Positions 1-8,572 are shown, counted from the stretch's first letter. The stretch: 64,000 nt of DNA from Deinococcus sp. Leaf326 (GCF_001424185.1 NZ_LMOM01000065.1:338618-402617); one strand, 5' to 3'. Made by a program: numbers and translations. The notes: generated by a model from the sequence alone, not told the origin.

Positions 1-98
1 GCCGTCACCGGCCAGCCCGGATCGGCCGCGTTCAGGACGCGCGCGGTGGCGGGGAGGTCGTCGGGAACATTGAAGGCGCGCAGCGTGAAGGGAGTCAT
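1..98 (-). CDS. N-terminus of a probable GNAT-like protein (partial)
   Basis: Only the first 32 codons are inside the window; the rest lies beyond base 1. The visible N-terminus (MTPFTLRAFNVPDD...) resembles the opening beta strand of GNAT acetyltransferases, but that is weak evidence. The ATG on the minus strand is at 96-98. A TAACGT hexamer (minus strand, 104-109) ends five bases before it, the leaderless promoter pattern of this genome. It is divergent from the deacetylase at 160. Confidence 0.45.
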   Translation of the reverse strand, partial: MTPFTLRAFNVPDDLPATARVLNAADPGWPVT

Positions 99-159
99 GC
101 CTCACGTTACCTGCCGCAGTCACGGCGCGGCGTCGGCCAACGCGCCTATCCTGGGCCGC

Positions 160-822
160 ATGACCGCCTCCGCGCCTCTGAAACTCCTGCTGATCCTGCC
201 CCACCCCGACGACGAGGTGTACGGCGCTTCGGGCACCCTGATGACCTACCTGCAAGACGGCCACGCCTGCGGCCTCGTCACCCTGACCCGCGGCGAGGCG
301 GGCCGCACCCTGGGCCTGTGCGACGGTCCCGAGGAGCTGGCCCGAATGCGCGACGTCGAGCTCGCCGCCTGCCTGGAAGTGATCGGGCTGACCGTCCACG
401 AGCAGCACGCCTTTCCCGACAAGTACCTGCAGCGCGAGCCGCTGGAACCGCTGATCGAGGTGGCGCGCGAGGCGATGGTGCGCTGGCGGCCCGAGACGGT
501 GTTGGCCTTTCCGCCCAACGGCAGCAACGGACACCCCGACCACGTCACGGCCCACCGCGCCGTGAAGGCCGCCTGGGACAGCCTGCCGGAGGGCGAGCGG
601 CCCCGGCTGTGGTACTACTCCAGCGACACGCCACCCGAGAACGAGGAGCTACGCGCCGCCTGGATCGCGCCGAACGTGCGCCATGACGTGAGCGCGCACG
701 TGACACGCAAGCTCCAGGCCATCGCCTGCCACCGCTCGCAGGCACTGAGCACGGTGGACTTCATCCGCAAGTTTCCTGAGCGCATCAGCACCGAGACGTT
801 CTACGAGGTCGGGCTGGACTGA
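160..822 (+). CDS. bshB2: PIG-L family deacetylase, probable bacillithiol biosynthesis deacetylase BshB2
   Basis: A 220-residue LmbE/PIG-L zinc deacetylase. The metal-binding motif HPDDE is at residues 15-19 and the second motif HPDH near residues 125-128. The GE.GRTLG segment, the iR..EL region and the GHPDH block match the BshB2 type, which deacetylates GlcNAc-malate to GlcN-malate in bacillithiol synthesis. Deinococcus is known to make bacillithiol, which supports the role; substrate is inferred. The ATG at 160 is chosen over an upstream in-frame ATG at 46 because TATCCT (147-152) lies seven bases before it and the PIG-L fold starts right after. Confidence 0.75.
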   Translation: MTASAPLKLLLILPHPDDEVYGASGTLMTYLQDGHACGLVTLTRGEAGRTLGLCDGPEELARMRDVELAACLEVIGLTVHEQHAFPDKYLQREPLEPLIEVAREAMVRWRPETVLAFPPNGSNGHPDHVTAHRAVKAAWDSLPEGERPRLWYYSSDTPPENEELRAAWIAPNVRHDVSAHVTRKLQAIACHRSQALSTVDFIRKFPERISTETFYEVGLD

Positions 823-835
823 GGGAAGCGGACGT

Positions 836-877
836 AAAAAGACCGCCCAGGCCATTTCGGCGCTGGGCGGTCTTTTA
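836..877. terminator. Bidirectional intrinsic terminator
   Basis: Perfect 14-bp stem (AAAAGACCGCCCAG at 837-850, complement at 863-876) with a 12-base loop, A-run on one side and T-run on the other. It lies between the convergent deacetylase and nuclease genes and can stop both. Confidence 0.9.
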
Positions 878-888
878 TCGTAAAGGGC

Positions 889-3800
889 TCAGTTACAGAT
901 GGTCACAGGGCTGGCGCTGTTGCGGGGGCTGGGCGCCGCAACAGCGAAGTCGCTGCCGTTCTGGTCGGTGTCGGTGCAGCCGCTCTGGGCGCGCAGGACG
1001 GCGGTCGTGATGGTGGCGTCCGTCTTGGTGGCAGGCGCAGCGCCCGATCCCTCGAATCCGTTGGCCGATCCCCAGCCTACGAAGTCCACGACGCTGTTGT
1101 CGGTCGGTCCAGAGAGCGTGCCGAGCGTGTTGACCAAGGCGACCTTGCCCCCGGCCGCGCCCATCGCCGCATTGCCGGAGGCGTCCGGCGTAGGCAGGTT
1201 CTGGGTGCCGCCATTCCCTGCGGCCATCTGCACGAGGTAATAGGCCCCCGGCTGGATGGTCGCCGCCGGCAGGGCCAAGTTGTTGGAATTACCGGCCGTG
1301 GCGTTGAAGCTCCCCGTCGTGCTCGCATATTGCAGGAACAGGCCAGTAGTAGACAACGCACCATTCGTCGGGTTGAACAATTCGACGAAATCGTTTTTAA
1401 GCGTCGCGCCGGTGTTGCCGCCGCCGCTGTAGACCTGGCTGATGACGAGGTGGTTGACCGTCGCGGCCGTCGGGCGGCTCACGTTCACGTTGATGGTCAA
1501 GCTGCTGCTCGGCGTACCGCCGTCGCCCGCCGTCGTCACGGTCACGGGGTAGGTGCCCGTCGCCGTACCCGCTGGGGCCGTGACAGTCACAGTGAAGGTG
1601 CCGTTGGGTGCCGTGGTGGCCGGGGCCGTCACCGTCAGGCCCGCCGCGTTACCCGTGCTCACCGTCAGGTTGCCGCCCGAGTAGTTCTGGGTGCTCGCCG
1701 TGACGGTACTGCTGGCCGCCGGGCCGCCGCTGGTCACCGACAGACTGGCCGGGCTGGCACTCAGGGCCGTGCTGGTCGCCGAGGCGATGGGTGCCTGCGC
1801 CGTCAGGTTTAGGCCCACGAGCACCGGGTCGTGGTCGCTGCCCCGGAAGGGCGTCGGAGCGTAGTAACTGCCGATTTGGTTGGCCGTCTTGAACTCGGTG
1901 TTGTAGTCCAGCACCGTCGGCTCGTCGGCGTTGATGTGCCACTTCGTCTGGCCCGTGACCTGGGCCTTCAGGCTCGCGCTCGCCAGGGCGTGGTCGAGGC
2001 TGCCCCACTGGCCGTCGAACTGGTACGAGTAGGCGCTGCTGGCAAACAGGTTGCCGTAGCCGGCGTTCGCCAGGATGCTCAGCGGCGTCTCCATCTCGTA
2101 GGCGTTGTAGTCGCCCATCAGGATGCGGTCGTCTTCCTGGATGCCGGTGGGGTTGGTCGCCAGCCAGCGGCCCAGCACGGTCGCGGCCTGTTCGCGGGCC
2201 CTGTAGGCCGCGCCCTGACCGTCGTTCTGGTCGGCGTCACCCAGGGCGCCGCACGCGCTGCCCTTGCTCTTGAGGTGCAGCATGACGGCCGTGAAGCGCC
2301 CGCCGTTGGCGTTGCTCTGGAAGGTCTGCGCCAGCGTGGGCCGGCTGCAGTTGTCGAGGTAGCTCGGGTCGTAGCTGTTGTCGAGCTTGGCAAGCTGCCC
2401 GACCGGCGACACCGAGGCCGGCTTGTAGATCATGGCGACCGAGATCGCGTCGGTGCCAACCTTCGCGCCGGGGTTGATATAGGCGTAGGTGCCCGCCCCC
2501 ACCTCAGCGTTCAGGGCCCCGACGAGGTTGGCGACCGAGCTGTTGGCACCCTTGTCGAAGTCGTTCTGCATCTCCAGCAGGCCCAGCACGTCAGGGTTCA
2601 GACCCAGGATGGCCTTGACGGTCTTGGTGCGCTGGCGCAGGAACTCTACGCAGTTGTTCGCGCCGCGCGAATTGGCACTGTCCGTGCCGTTGGGGGTACA
2701 GCCGTCGTTGGAGGTCACGAGCGACGTGAAGTAGTTCAGGACGTTCATGCTGCCGACCCGCAGGCTGCCGCCGACCGCGTCGGGCACGTCGCTGCGGGCG
2801 TTGGTGGGCTGCACCTGCACGTTCTGCGCCGTGGCGTGGATGCGGTAGGTATCGAGGCTGCCGCTGCCGGTCCAGCCGTCGTTGCCGTAGCTCAGCACGC
2901 CGGTCGCAGTTACGGTATCGCCGCCGCGCAGGGTGTTGGCCGCGCTCAGGGGCTGGCCGCCGCGCGCGAAGATCTCCGGGTCGGGGTTCTGCGCCCGGCT
3001 GCCGTCGTCAATGCGGATATACCGGTTCCTGACCTCGGCCGCGTAGGCGGCGTTGCCGGTCACGCTCGGGGCGTTCACCTGCGTGAAGGTCGGAATCCGG
3101 CTGTCCGCAATGTCGAAGCTCGCGCCGCGGCCCAGAGTGAAGTTGTTGGTCACCACGCCACTGACCATGACCCGCATTCCCTCGTAGCGTTCGCGGTCGG
3201 CGACACTCAGGGGCAGGCTCAGGGCCGTCGCCGCAGGCACACCCACCCCGGCCTTCACGAATGCGGCGCCGCCCGCGCCCACCGTGAGCTGCGTTACCGT
3301 GACGAACTCGCCTACCGTGCCGGTCACGCGTACGCGGTCGCCCACGCCGATGGTCAAGCTGCTCACGGCCGCGCAGTTGGTCCCGCAGTACACGAACACG
3401 CCGTCGCTGGTCGTGGGGTCGCCGTCCGCGTCGATGCCCTCTTCCTGCACGTAGAAACCCTGCTGCGTCGTCGTGCGGAAGTCGGCCGTGATGACCCCTT
3501 CGACGGTCGCCGGCTGCCCGGCCAGGGTGGACCCCGCGTCGCCGCTGGGCGTCTTGCCCTGCACCGAGGCGACGTTGGCGAGCTGCGCGGTCGCCGGGCT
3601 GTCGGCCGCCGCGACGAGCATGCTGAAGCTGAACGGATCGCTGTCGCCGATCTCGCTGCCCTGAATCGGCACGGTGACGGCGAAGTTCACGACCTGCGAA
3701 GCCCCGGCCTCCAGGCGCGTGGCCTGCCAGCCCTGATGGCTGATGCCGGGGGCGGTGGTGCCGGCGGGGAGGTTCAGGTCCAGCGCGCCGGTGTCCAGAC

Positions 3801-4347
3801 CGCTCAGCAGCGGAGTGGCGTTGGGGTCCTCCTGAATGGCCGCGCCCGACTGCTGGTAGGACCGCTCGGGCTTCAGGCCGGCCGTACTCGCAGGCTGCCC
3901 CGTGCGCGTGCGCACCCGCAGGAAGGGCGTCTCGCCCTCGGTGGCGTAGCTGCCGTCGGTGTCCACCGGCACGTAGGTGGGCAGGGCGACGGCCGTCCCG
4001 CTGTTGTTCGTCACCGTGAAGGAGGCCGTCATGTGCACGACCTTCTTCGTGCTGTCCACGAGATTGACCGCGCTGTAGGGCACGAAGCTCAGGCCGCCGA
4101 CCTCACTGGCCTGCGCCGAGAGGCCGCCGGCACGCTCCATGGTCGCCTGGAGGTTCTGGGTCCCCAGACCGTTGACCTTCAGTTCGTACAGGCCCAGCGA
4201 GCGCAGGGGCTGAACCGGGGTCTGGGCCACCGGCGTCTGGCCGGAGGTGGGGGTCTGGGCAGCGGGCTGGCCGCAGGCGCTCAGGGCCAGCAGACCCAGC
4301 AGCAGGAGGGAAGGAGCGGGTCGCAGAGCAGATCGGGTCGTGGACAT
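889..4347 (-). CDS. Large secreted ExeM/NucH-like endonuclease lipoprotein with lamin-tail domain
   Basis: 1152 residues. The N-terminus is a lipoprotein signal peptide with lipobox LSAC and Cys25, followed by a Gln/Thr/Pro-rich linker. An OB-fold region of the kind preceding ExeM nucleases starts near residue 275 (VEGVITADF...GFYVQEE). An endonuclease/exonuclease/phosphatase domain spans about residues 525-845: it opens with LRVGSMNVLNYF, has GLLEMQND with the catalytic Glu, and ends with GSDHDPV carrying the catalytic His. A Ser/Thr-rich immunoglobulin-like segment follows, then a C-terminal lamin-tail domain from about 965 (LVISQVYSGGG..., DFVELFNPT). The start has an AGGAGA ribosome site. 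Probably an extracellular nuclease for DNA scavenging. It lies 59 bases downstream of the RiPP precursor on the same strand. Confidence 0.85.
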   Translation of the reverse strand: MSTTRSALRPAPSLLLLGLLALSACGQPAAQTPTSGQTPVAQTPVQPLRSLGLYELKVNGLGTQNLQATMERAGGLSAQASEVGGLSFVPYSAVNLVDSTKKVVHMTASFTVTNNSGTAVALPTYVPVDTDGSYATEGETPFLRVRTRTGQPASTAGLKPERSYQQSGAAIQEDPNATPLLSGLDTGALDLNLPAGTTAPGISHQGWQATRLEAGASQVVNFAVTVPIQGSEIGDSDPFSFSMLVAAADSPATAQLANVASVQGKTPSGDAGSTLAGQPATVEGVITADFRTTTQQGFYVQEEGIDADGDPTTSDGVFVYCGTNCAAVSSLTIGVGDRVRVTGTVGEFVTVTQLTVGAGGAAFVKAGVGVPAATALSLPLSVADRERYEGMRVMVSGVVTNNFTLGRGASFDIADSRIPTFTQVNAPSVTGNAAYAAEVRNRYIRIDDGSRAQNPDPEIFARGGQPLSAANTLRGGDTVTATGVLSYGNDGWTGSGSLDTYRIHATAQNVQVQPTNARSDVPDAVGGSLRVGSMNVLNYFTSLVTSNDGCTPNGTDSANSRGANNCVEFLRQRTKTVKAILGLNPDVLGLLEMQNDFDKGANSSVANLVGALNAEVGAGTYAYINPGAKVGTDAISVAMIYKPASVSPVGQLAKLDNSYDPSYLDNCSRPTLAQTFQSNANGGRFTAVMLHLKSKGSACGALGDADQNDGQGAAYRAREQAATVLGRWLATNPTGIQEDDRILMGDYNAYEMETPLSILANAGYGNLFASSAYSYQFDGQWGSLDHALASASLKAQVTGQTKWHINADEPTVLDYNTEFKTANQIGSYYAPTPFRGSDHDPVLVGLNLTAQAPIASATSTALSASPASLSVTSGGPAASSTVTASTQNYSGGNLTVSTGNAAGLTVTAPATTAPNGTFTVTVTAPAGTATGTYPVTVTTAGDGGTPSSSLTINVNVSRPTAATVNHLVISQVYSGGGNTGATLKNDFVELFNPTNGALSTTGLFLQYASTTGSFNATAGNSNNLALPAATIQPGAYYLVQMAAGNGGTQNLPTPDASGNAAMGAAGGKVALVNTLGTLSGPTDNSVVDFVGWGSANGFEGSGAAPATKTDATITTAVLRAQSGCTDTDQNGSDFAVAAPSPRNSASPVTICN

Positions 4348-4406
4348 GGGTCTCCTGTGGAGTCGGTGAGCGGGGAACAGCCGGGAGGGTCTGGCGGGGA
4401 ACGGGT

Positions 4407-4607
4407 TCAGAACTTGCTGTTCCAGACACCGAAACTGGGCACGCCGCTGTCATTCACCGTGGGGCTGCCGTTGAAGGGCACGGAGTAGATGAGGGTCACG
4501 GCCTGCCACGCCCCGAGGTCGCTCACTCGGGGCGCCTCGTAGGTCGCGGCGGTCTGGGGCTGAGCGCTGGGCTGCGCGGGCATGGAACGGGCGGAAGGCT
4601 TGTTCAT
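4407..4607 (-). CDS. Lasso-type RiPP precursor peptide
   Basis: 66 residues. The N-terminal half carries the lasso leader signature: Tyr23-x-x-Pro26-x-Val28-x-x-Leu31-Gly32, then Thr38, matching the YxxPxLxxLG...T pattern bound by lasso B1 proteins. The C-terminal part (residues 40-66) is hydrophobic and Ser/Gly/Asn-rich and ends NSKF. A core starting directly after Thr38-Leu39 has no Asp/Glu at ring positions 7-9; Asp53 is the only acidic core residue and would give a 7-residue ring only if the core began at Gly47. The start MNKPSARS is chosen for its AGGAG ribosome site. The PqqD-like, kinase and B2-type genes next door support a RiPP role; no cyclase is seen. Confidence 0.7.
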   Translation of the reverse strand: MNKPSARSMPAQPSAQPQTAATYEAPRVSDLGAWQAVTLIYSVPFNGSPTVNDSGVPSFGVWNSKF

Positions 4608-4753
4608 GTCACTCCTGGGGGGCAATACGAAGATGTAAGAAATCTGTAGGAAAGATAGACGAAGTTCAGCATTCGCAAATGTGCGCTGCGGACGTCTGGC
4701 CTCTGTCAGCCTCCTGGCCCGGAGTCAGCGAGCGCAGGCCGGCGTGGGCGGGG
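4608..4753. promoter_or_regulatory. AT-rich divergent promoter region of the RiPP locus
   Basis: This gap separates the precursor (minus) from the PqqD-like gene (plus). Bases about 4625-4680 are much richer in A/T than the surroundings and contain several TA-rich hexamers on the minus strand, for example TATCTT, with a possible TTGCGA -35 at a short 15-base spacing. No single promoter can be assigned with confidence. Confidence 0.35.
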
Positions 4754-4766
4754 TATGGTGGTTCCC

Positions 4767-5018
4767 ATGTGGCAGGCCAACCCCGACGTGCTCGTGACCG
4801 ATCTGGACGGTGAACTCGTCCTGATGCATCCGGCGCGCAGCGAGATGTTCAGCCTGAACGCCTCGGGCCGCCTGATCTGGCAGGCCCTGCCGCAGACCGG
4901 AGCAGCGTTGGCCGACCGGCTCGCCGCGCACTACGGCCTGCCACCCGAACAGGCGCGTGCCGACGTGACGGCGGTGCTGGGCGCCCTGCATGACCGCGAC
5001 CTGGCCCGGCCCGCTTGA
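4767..5018 (+). CDS. PqqD-like RiPP recognition element protein (lasso B1 type)
   Basis: 83 residues from the ATG at 4767. The pattern V..DLDGELVLMHPARSEMFSLNASGRLIWQAL is the winged-helix fold of PqqD/lasso B1 proteins, which bind the leader of a RiPP precursor and present it to the modifying enzymes. The start is set by TATGGT (4754-4759) seven bases upstream; an ATG at 4755 lies inside that box and is rejected. The stop codon overlaps the TTG start of the kinase gene, so the two are translationally coupled. Divergent from the precursor. Confidence 0.8.
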   Translation: MWQANPDVLVTDLDGELVLMHPARSEMFSLNASGRLIWQALPQTGAALADRLAAHYGLPPEQARADVTAVLGALHDRDLARPA

Positions 5019-5959
5019 GCGCAGCTTCTCAGAGCTGGTTCAGCCTCGGGGCACGGGTGATCTCGGCACTGCCGCCACGGCTGGACGCGGAACTGCGCGA
5101 GTTCTGGCAGGGCGGCGCCGTCCCCCCGGGCCAGCCCCCGCGCGAGATCACGCTGGAAGTCGGCCCACTGCCGGACCCGCCCCCCGGCGCCCGCACACAC
5201 AACCTTCCCGTGATGACGCGGGAGGTCCGCGCTGTGGCCGCCGGTGACGAGCTGTGGCTGGAGGACCGGCTGTGGGTGCGGACGACCCCGGCCGGGGTCT
5301 GCGCGATCTGTGCGCCCGGCGGCGCGGCGCCCGAGCTGTGGGCCCTGGCGTTCACCGAGTTGCACCGCGCCGGGGGCTGGCTGCCGCTGCACGCGGCGGT
5401 GGTGGCGGCCGGCAACCGGGCCGCGGCCTTCACTGGTGTCAGCGGCGCGGGCAAGAGCACAGCAGCCCTGCGCCTGCACGCGGCCGGCGAGCGGGTACTG
5501 GCCGAGGACCGCGCCTTCTGGCACGCGCCGACCGGTGTGATCACCGGGCTCGACCGTCACCTGCGGGCCTATGAGGACAGCCTGGAACGCTTCGCGCCCG
5601 CGCTGCTGCCCCTGGCACGCGCGCAGGGCCGCGACCTCCACGGCAAGCTGAGGCTGCCCCTGCCGGGAGAGCGGCCGGAAGACGCACCGGCAGCCGGAGC
5701 GCCCCGCCTGACCGGCCTGCTGGTCCTTGCTCCCACCGCGACCGGTGAACTGGACCTGCCGGGCCGGGTCCGCGCCGTCTGGGAAGCGACCGGCGTGCCC
5801 CTCACGGCAACAGCGCGCACGGCGGTTCAGGCCGGCGTGGCGCAGCTGCTGCCGCTGCTGTGGCCCCGGCCGTACGGACGAGAGGACCTGCTGCCCGCCG
5901 TGCGCGCCCTGCTCACGGCCCCAGAACCTTCTCCGGCTACTCCTGTTCCGGAAAGCTGA
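5015..5959 (+). CDS. HPr kinase-like protein of the RiPP locus
   Basis: 314 residues. It has the HPrK-like core: LHAAVV, then a P-loop GVSGAGKST near residues 141-149, then VLAEDRAF, the acidic motif after the P-loop. Homologues in lasso clusters (PadeK/ThcoK type) phosphorylate a C-terminal Ser of the precursor; the precursor here has Ser64 two residues from its end, so that role is possible but inferred. The TTG start overlaps the upstream TGA. The last 23 bases overlap the end of the convergent B2-type gene. Confidence 0.75.
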   Translation: MSAASQSWFSLGARVISALPPRLDAELREFWQGGAVPPGQPPREITLEVGPLPDPPPGARTHNLPVMTREVRAVAAGDELWLEDRLWVRTTPAGVCAICAPGGAAPELWALAFTELHRAGGWLPLHAAVVAAGNRAAAFTGVSGAGKSTAALRLHAAGERVLAEDRAFWHAPTGVITGLDRHLRAYEDSLERFAPALLPLARAQGRDLHGKLRLPLPGERPEDAPAAGAPRLTGLLVLAPTATGELDLPGRVRAVWEATGVPLTATARTAVQAGVAQLLPLLWPRPYGREDLLPAVRALLTAPEPSPATPVPES

Positions 5960-7271
5960 ACAGCTCGCGGAAGCGGCGGCGGTTGTCCGGCTCTCCGTAG
6001 GCCTCTATAGGGCCGCGGTCATCCTCAATCCAGGCGTGGCCGTGGACTCCACCCGGTGCCGGCGCGACACCGCTCACGAACCGCACCGGATGGCCGCCCC
6101 GGCGCAGACTGCGGTAGCTCGCATAGGCGCGCGGCACGCACACGCCCCGGCGGCGCTGCCGTGGGTACAGCACCCAGGTCCACCAGCCGATCACCATGAC
6201 GCGGTCCTGAAGATCTCTCAGCGGCAGCCGGCGCACCGGCCCCGTCGGGGTCCAGCGGCGCAGGTGCCCGCGCGGGTCCCGTCCCTGCGCCGTGGCCCCC
6301 CGCGCGGCCAGTGCATCAAGCAGCGACATCGGCAGCAGCGGCCAGACCCGCCGCAGGTGACCCAGCCTTTCGCGCCACCGGCCTCTCCGGGCGTGCAGAC
6401 CGTCGCCGCGCAGCCCCGCCAGGATGACCGGCCGGGTCAGTGCCGGGTCAAGGACCAGCGTGCCAGACCAGGGAGCACACAGCCGCGTGAAGGCCGCCCA
6501 GGTGTGTGCCGCCCCCACCTCGGCCGCGTGCGCGGCGAGGCTGGCCTCCGTCAGGCCGTGCCGCGCGACCAGCACCTGAAGGTCGAGGTAGTCGGCAGGC
6601 TTGAGGCCCCCGCTGTCGCCTCCCCAGCTGCGGCCCAGCGCGACGTTCAGGACGGCGGCGTCCAGCGGATGCGGCCGGTGCAGAGGTACGCCTTCCCAGT
6701 CGGTGGGCTGTGAACGCGCCCACAGCTCGGCCGTCAGGTCAGCGGAGCGGCGGGGAGGCAACCCGGCCTGAAGGCCCAGTACGTAGCGGTGAACGTCCAG
6801 CCGGACATGTCCCCCGGGACTGTAGAGGTGCATGGTCTCGTGATGCCAGGTGGCGGGGTCGGCGTGCTGCCCATCGCTGTGCCAGCCGTGGGCCAGGGCG
6901 AGGTGGGCCGCGCGCCACACGACCTCCGGATCGCCGGGCAGCAGCACGTCCACATCGCCGTAGATCCGCTCACCGGGCGCGGCGTACTCGAACTCGGCCA
7001 GCGCGAAGCCCTTGAACAGCAGGGCCGGAATGGCCTCGGCGGCCCAGACCCCCAGCAGCGCGCGCACCTCGGCGCGTACCTGCGCGTGCCGCAGGCCCAG
7101 CCGCAGGGCGTCGGCCCGCAGAACCTCCCGCAGCGGATGGTCCAGCGACAGGCGGGACCGCAGGGCGCCGCCCAGCCCTGCCGCCCGCACGGCCCCCAGG
7201 TCGGCGGGGCCCGCCGTGTCCGGACGGGTCAGCACCCGTTCCAGGGTGGGCAGCGGCGACAGCGCAGTCAT
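5937..7271 (-). CDS. Nucleotidyltransferase-family domain fused to a lasso B2-type transglutaminase-like protease
   Basis: 444 residues from the ATG at 7269-7271. The first about 300 residues resemble the NTP_transf_5 nucleotidyltransferase family found in lasso clusters (LLFKGFALAEFEY, ERIYGDVDVLL with an Asp-x-Asp pair). The C-terminal about 120 residues are a B2-type transglutaminase fold with a Cys-His-Asp triad: Cys in GVCVPRA, His in GHAWIEDD, Asp just after. B2 proteins remove the leader from lasso precursors. TAGACT (minus, 7278-7283) ends six bases before the ATG; a GTG two codons upstream is the alternative. It converges with the kinase gene. Confidence 0.75.
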   Translation of the reverse strand: MTALSPLPTLERVLTRPDTAGPADLGAVRAAGLGGALRSRLSLDHPLREVLRADALRLGLRHAQVRAEVRALLGVWAAEAIPALLFKGFALAEFEYAAPGERIYGDVDVLLPGDPEVVWRAAHLALAHGWHSDGQHADPATWHHETMHLYSPGGHVRLDVHRYVLGLQAGLPPRRSADLTAELWARSQPTDWEGVPLHRPHPLDAAVLNVALGRSWGGDSGGLKPADYLDLQVLVARHGLTEASLAAHAAEVGAAHTWAAFTRLCAPWSGTLVLDPALTRPVILAGLRGDGLHARRGRWRERLGHLRRVWPLLPMSLLDALAARGATAQGRDPRGHLRRWTPTGPVRRLPLRDLQDRVMVIGWWTWVLYPRQRRRGVCVPRAYASYRSLRRGGHPVRFVSGVAPAPGGVHGHAWIEDDRGPIEAYGEPDNRRRFRELFSFPEQE

Positions 7272-7421
7272 GCCCACAGTCTAAGTCGGGCGCCGCGAGA
7301 ACCGGCCTTTCGGCGGGCGGCACGCTTCCAAGGACGACGGACCCGGTCCCACAGCCTTGGGGCCTGGTAGGCAGTACAGGCCCGCTTGTAGGGAGACTTT
7401 CACACCGCCCGCCGGACCCCG

Positions 7422-7450
7422 TTGACAACTCGCCGAAGCGCTGTTACTCT
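7422..7450 (+). promoter_or_regulatory. tRNA-Ala promoter
   Basis: Consensus -35 TTGACA (7422-7427), a 17-base spacer, and -10 TACTCT (7445-7450), 29 bases before the tRNA 5' end. This is the strongest sigma-70-type promoter seen in the window. Confidence 0.85.
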
Positions 7451-7477
7451 TGCTGAGCCTTGAGAGAGGCGAAAGAG

Positions 7478-7556
<79 letters not shown>

Positions 7557-7590
7557 AAGGACACTGTCAGTGACAGTGTCCTTCTTCTAT
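7557..7590 (+). terminator. Element-borne terminator after the tRNA
   Basis: Arms of 13 bp (7557-7569 and 7571-7583) form a near-perfect palindrome around one base, followed by CTTCTATTT. It lies just inside attL, so the element supplies it. The resident tRNA terminator is now beyond attR at 16412-16443. Confidence 0.75.
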
Positions 7591-7626
7591 TTGTACCGTT
7601 CATACCGTCCCTCTCCCCCTACCCGC

Positions 7627-7644
7627 GTGCAACGGTCGTGCAAC
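7627..7644 (+). promoter_or_regulatory. Candidate integrase arm-type sites, left end
   Basis: GTGCAAC occurs at 7627-7633 and 7638-7644, spaced 11 bases (one helical turn), about 70 bases inside attL. The same heptamer is paired at 16204 and 16216 and inverted at 16314, near attR. Paired heptamers on both arms of an attP are what tyrosine integrases bind. Confidence 0.55.
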
Positions 7645-7765
7645 CCGACTACACGCCATACCGCTGCTCCAGCCGTGCCACAGAGAGGTGGTGGTGGCGT
7701 CCTCAAGGGCTGGACGGGTTGGGCCAGGTGATTTACAAGGGCTAGGGGCCGTGGTTCTGCCCCGA

Positions 7766-8572
7766 CTAAGCGAGCGGCTCTACGCCTGCACTGTTTTCGT
7801 CGGCCTCAGCTATAGCCATCACTGCGAGTACGGCACCCTTCCTCAAGACATTCAGCTTCTCTGACTCATCAAGCAGGGCAGCTTTGTCGTCGTCTCCAAG
7901 GTGGTAGTGGATGACTGCGAGAGCTGCAAGCACTGACATCCACGCTGTCACGTTGGATGTCTGAACCGCCTGGAATACATCCGATTTCTCCTGGTATATC
8001 TGCGGGCCGGTCACGAAAGTATCACCATCGAAGAATCCGCCCGAGACCTTATTGATCACTGGGCTGCCATGCTTTGCATCGCACAGTAAGCCGTAGCTTT
8101 GATAGTCAACATCCGCTTGATCCTTCGCATCGGCATCACTTAGATCCACCGACTTCAACCCATCAACCATTCGTTTGTATATTGAACTATTCTTTCCCCA
8201 GACTTTCTCACCGGGTTCAGAGTGCTTCTCCCATTGCGCTGCCTTGACCTCATCATCGCCAACGAATAGCAGCTCATAGGTAATTTCAATCATGTTAGCG
8301 GCTAAGGACATAGCCTGGGCAGGGTATCCGTGACCGAGCAGAAGGCGAATCGCGTGCGCTTCCTGCTTCAGGCGAAGTACGGTCATCAGCGCGACCTTTT
8401 GAGCAGTAGTCTTTTCTGCCTTGAAGAGTTTTCCAGCAAGGTCACCCAGCAACCTGTCAGTGGCGGCTGGAACATCCACGTAAAGTTCCTTCGACATGCC
8501 CACCAACGCGGCATTCGCGCGAGCGTGTATGTCAGGGAAGCTGTGGGAAGTTGATGGCGTACGATGAGTCAT
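7766..8572 (-). CDS. DUF5677-like protein, element cargo
   Basis: 268 residues, mostly helical, no signal peptide or membrane segment. The layout (KLFKAEKTTAQKVALMTVLRLKQEAHAIRLLLGHGYPAQAM region, LLCDAKHGS motif) resembles DUF5677 proteins, a HEPN-like group of unknown function; this match is from memory of the pattern and moderate. The start follows TAAGCT (minus, 8578-8583) by five bases. It sits alone between attL and the integrase gene, the place where satellites often carry a cargo gene. Function not known; a role in phage interference is possible but not shown by the sequence. Confidence 0.65.
   Translation of the reverse strand: MTHRTPSTSHSFPDIHARANAALVGMSKELYVDVPAATDRLLGDLAGKLFKAEKTTAQKVALMTVLRLKQEAHAIRLLLGHGYPAQAMSLAANMIEITYELLFVGDDEVKAAQWEKHSEPGEKVWGKNSSIYKRMVDGLKSVDLSDADAKDQADVDYQSYGLLCDAKHGSPVINKVSGGFFDGDTFVTGPQIYQEKSDVFQAVQTSNVTAWMSVLAALAVIHYHLGDDDKAALLDESEKLNVLRKGAVLAVMAIAEADENSAGVEPLA

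Noticed and set aside
1831..4488. An 885-codon open frame opposite the secreted nuclease
   Set aside because: High GC makes long antisense frames; it is Val/Arg/His-rich with no domain, while the minus strand has clear nuclease and lamin-tail domains.
4407..7271. Complete lasso peptide cluster
   Set aside because: No asparagine-synthetase-like cyclase and no well-placed ring Asp/Glu, so a canonical lasso product is not supported.
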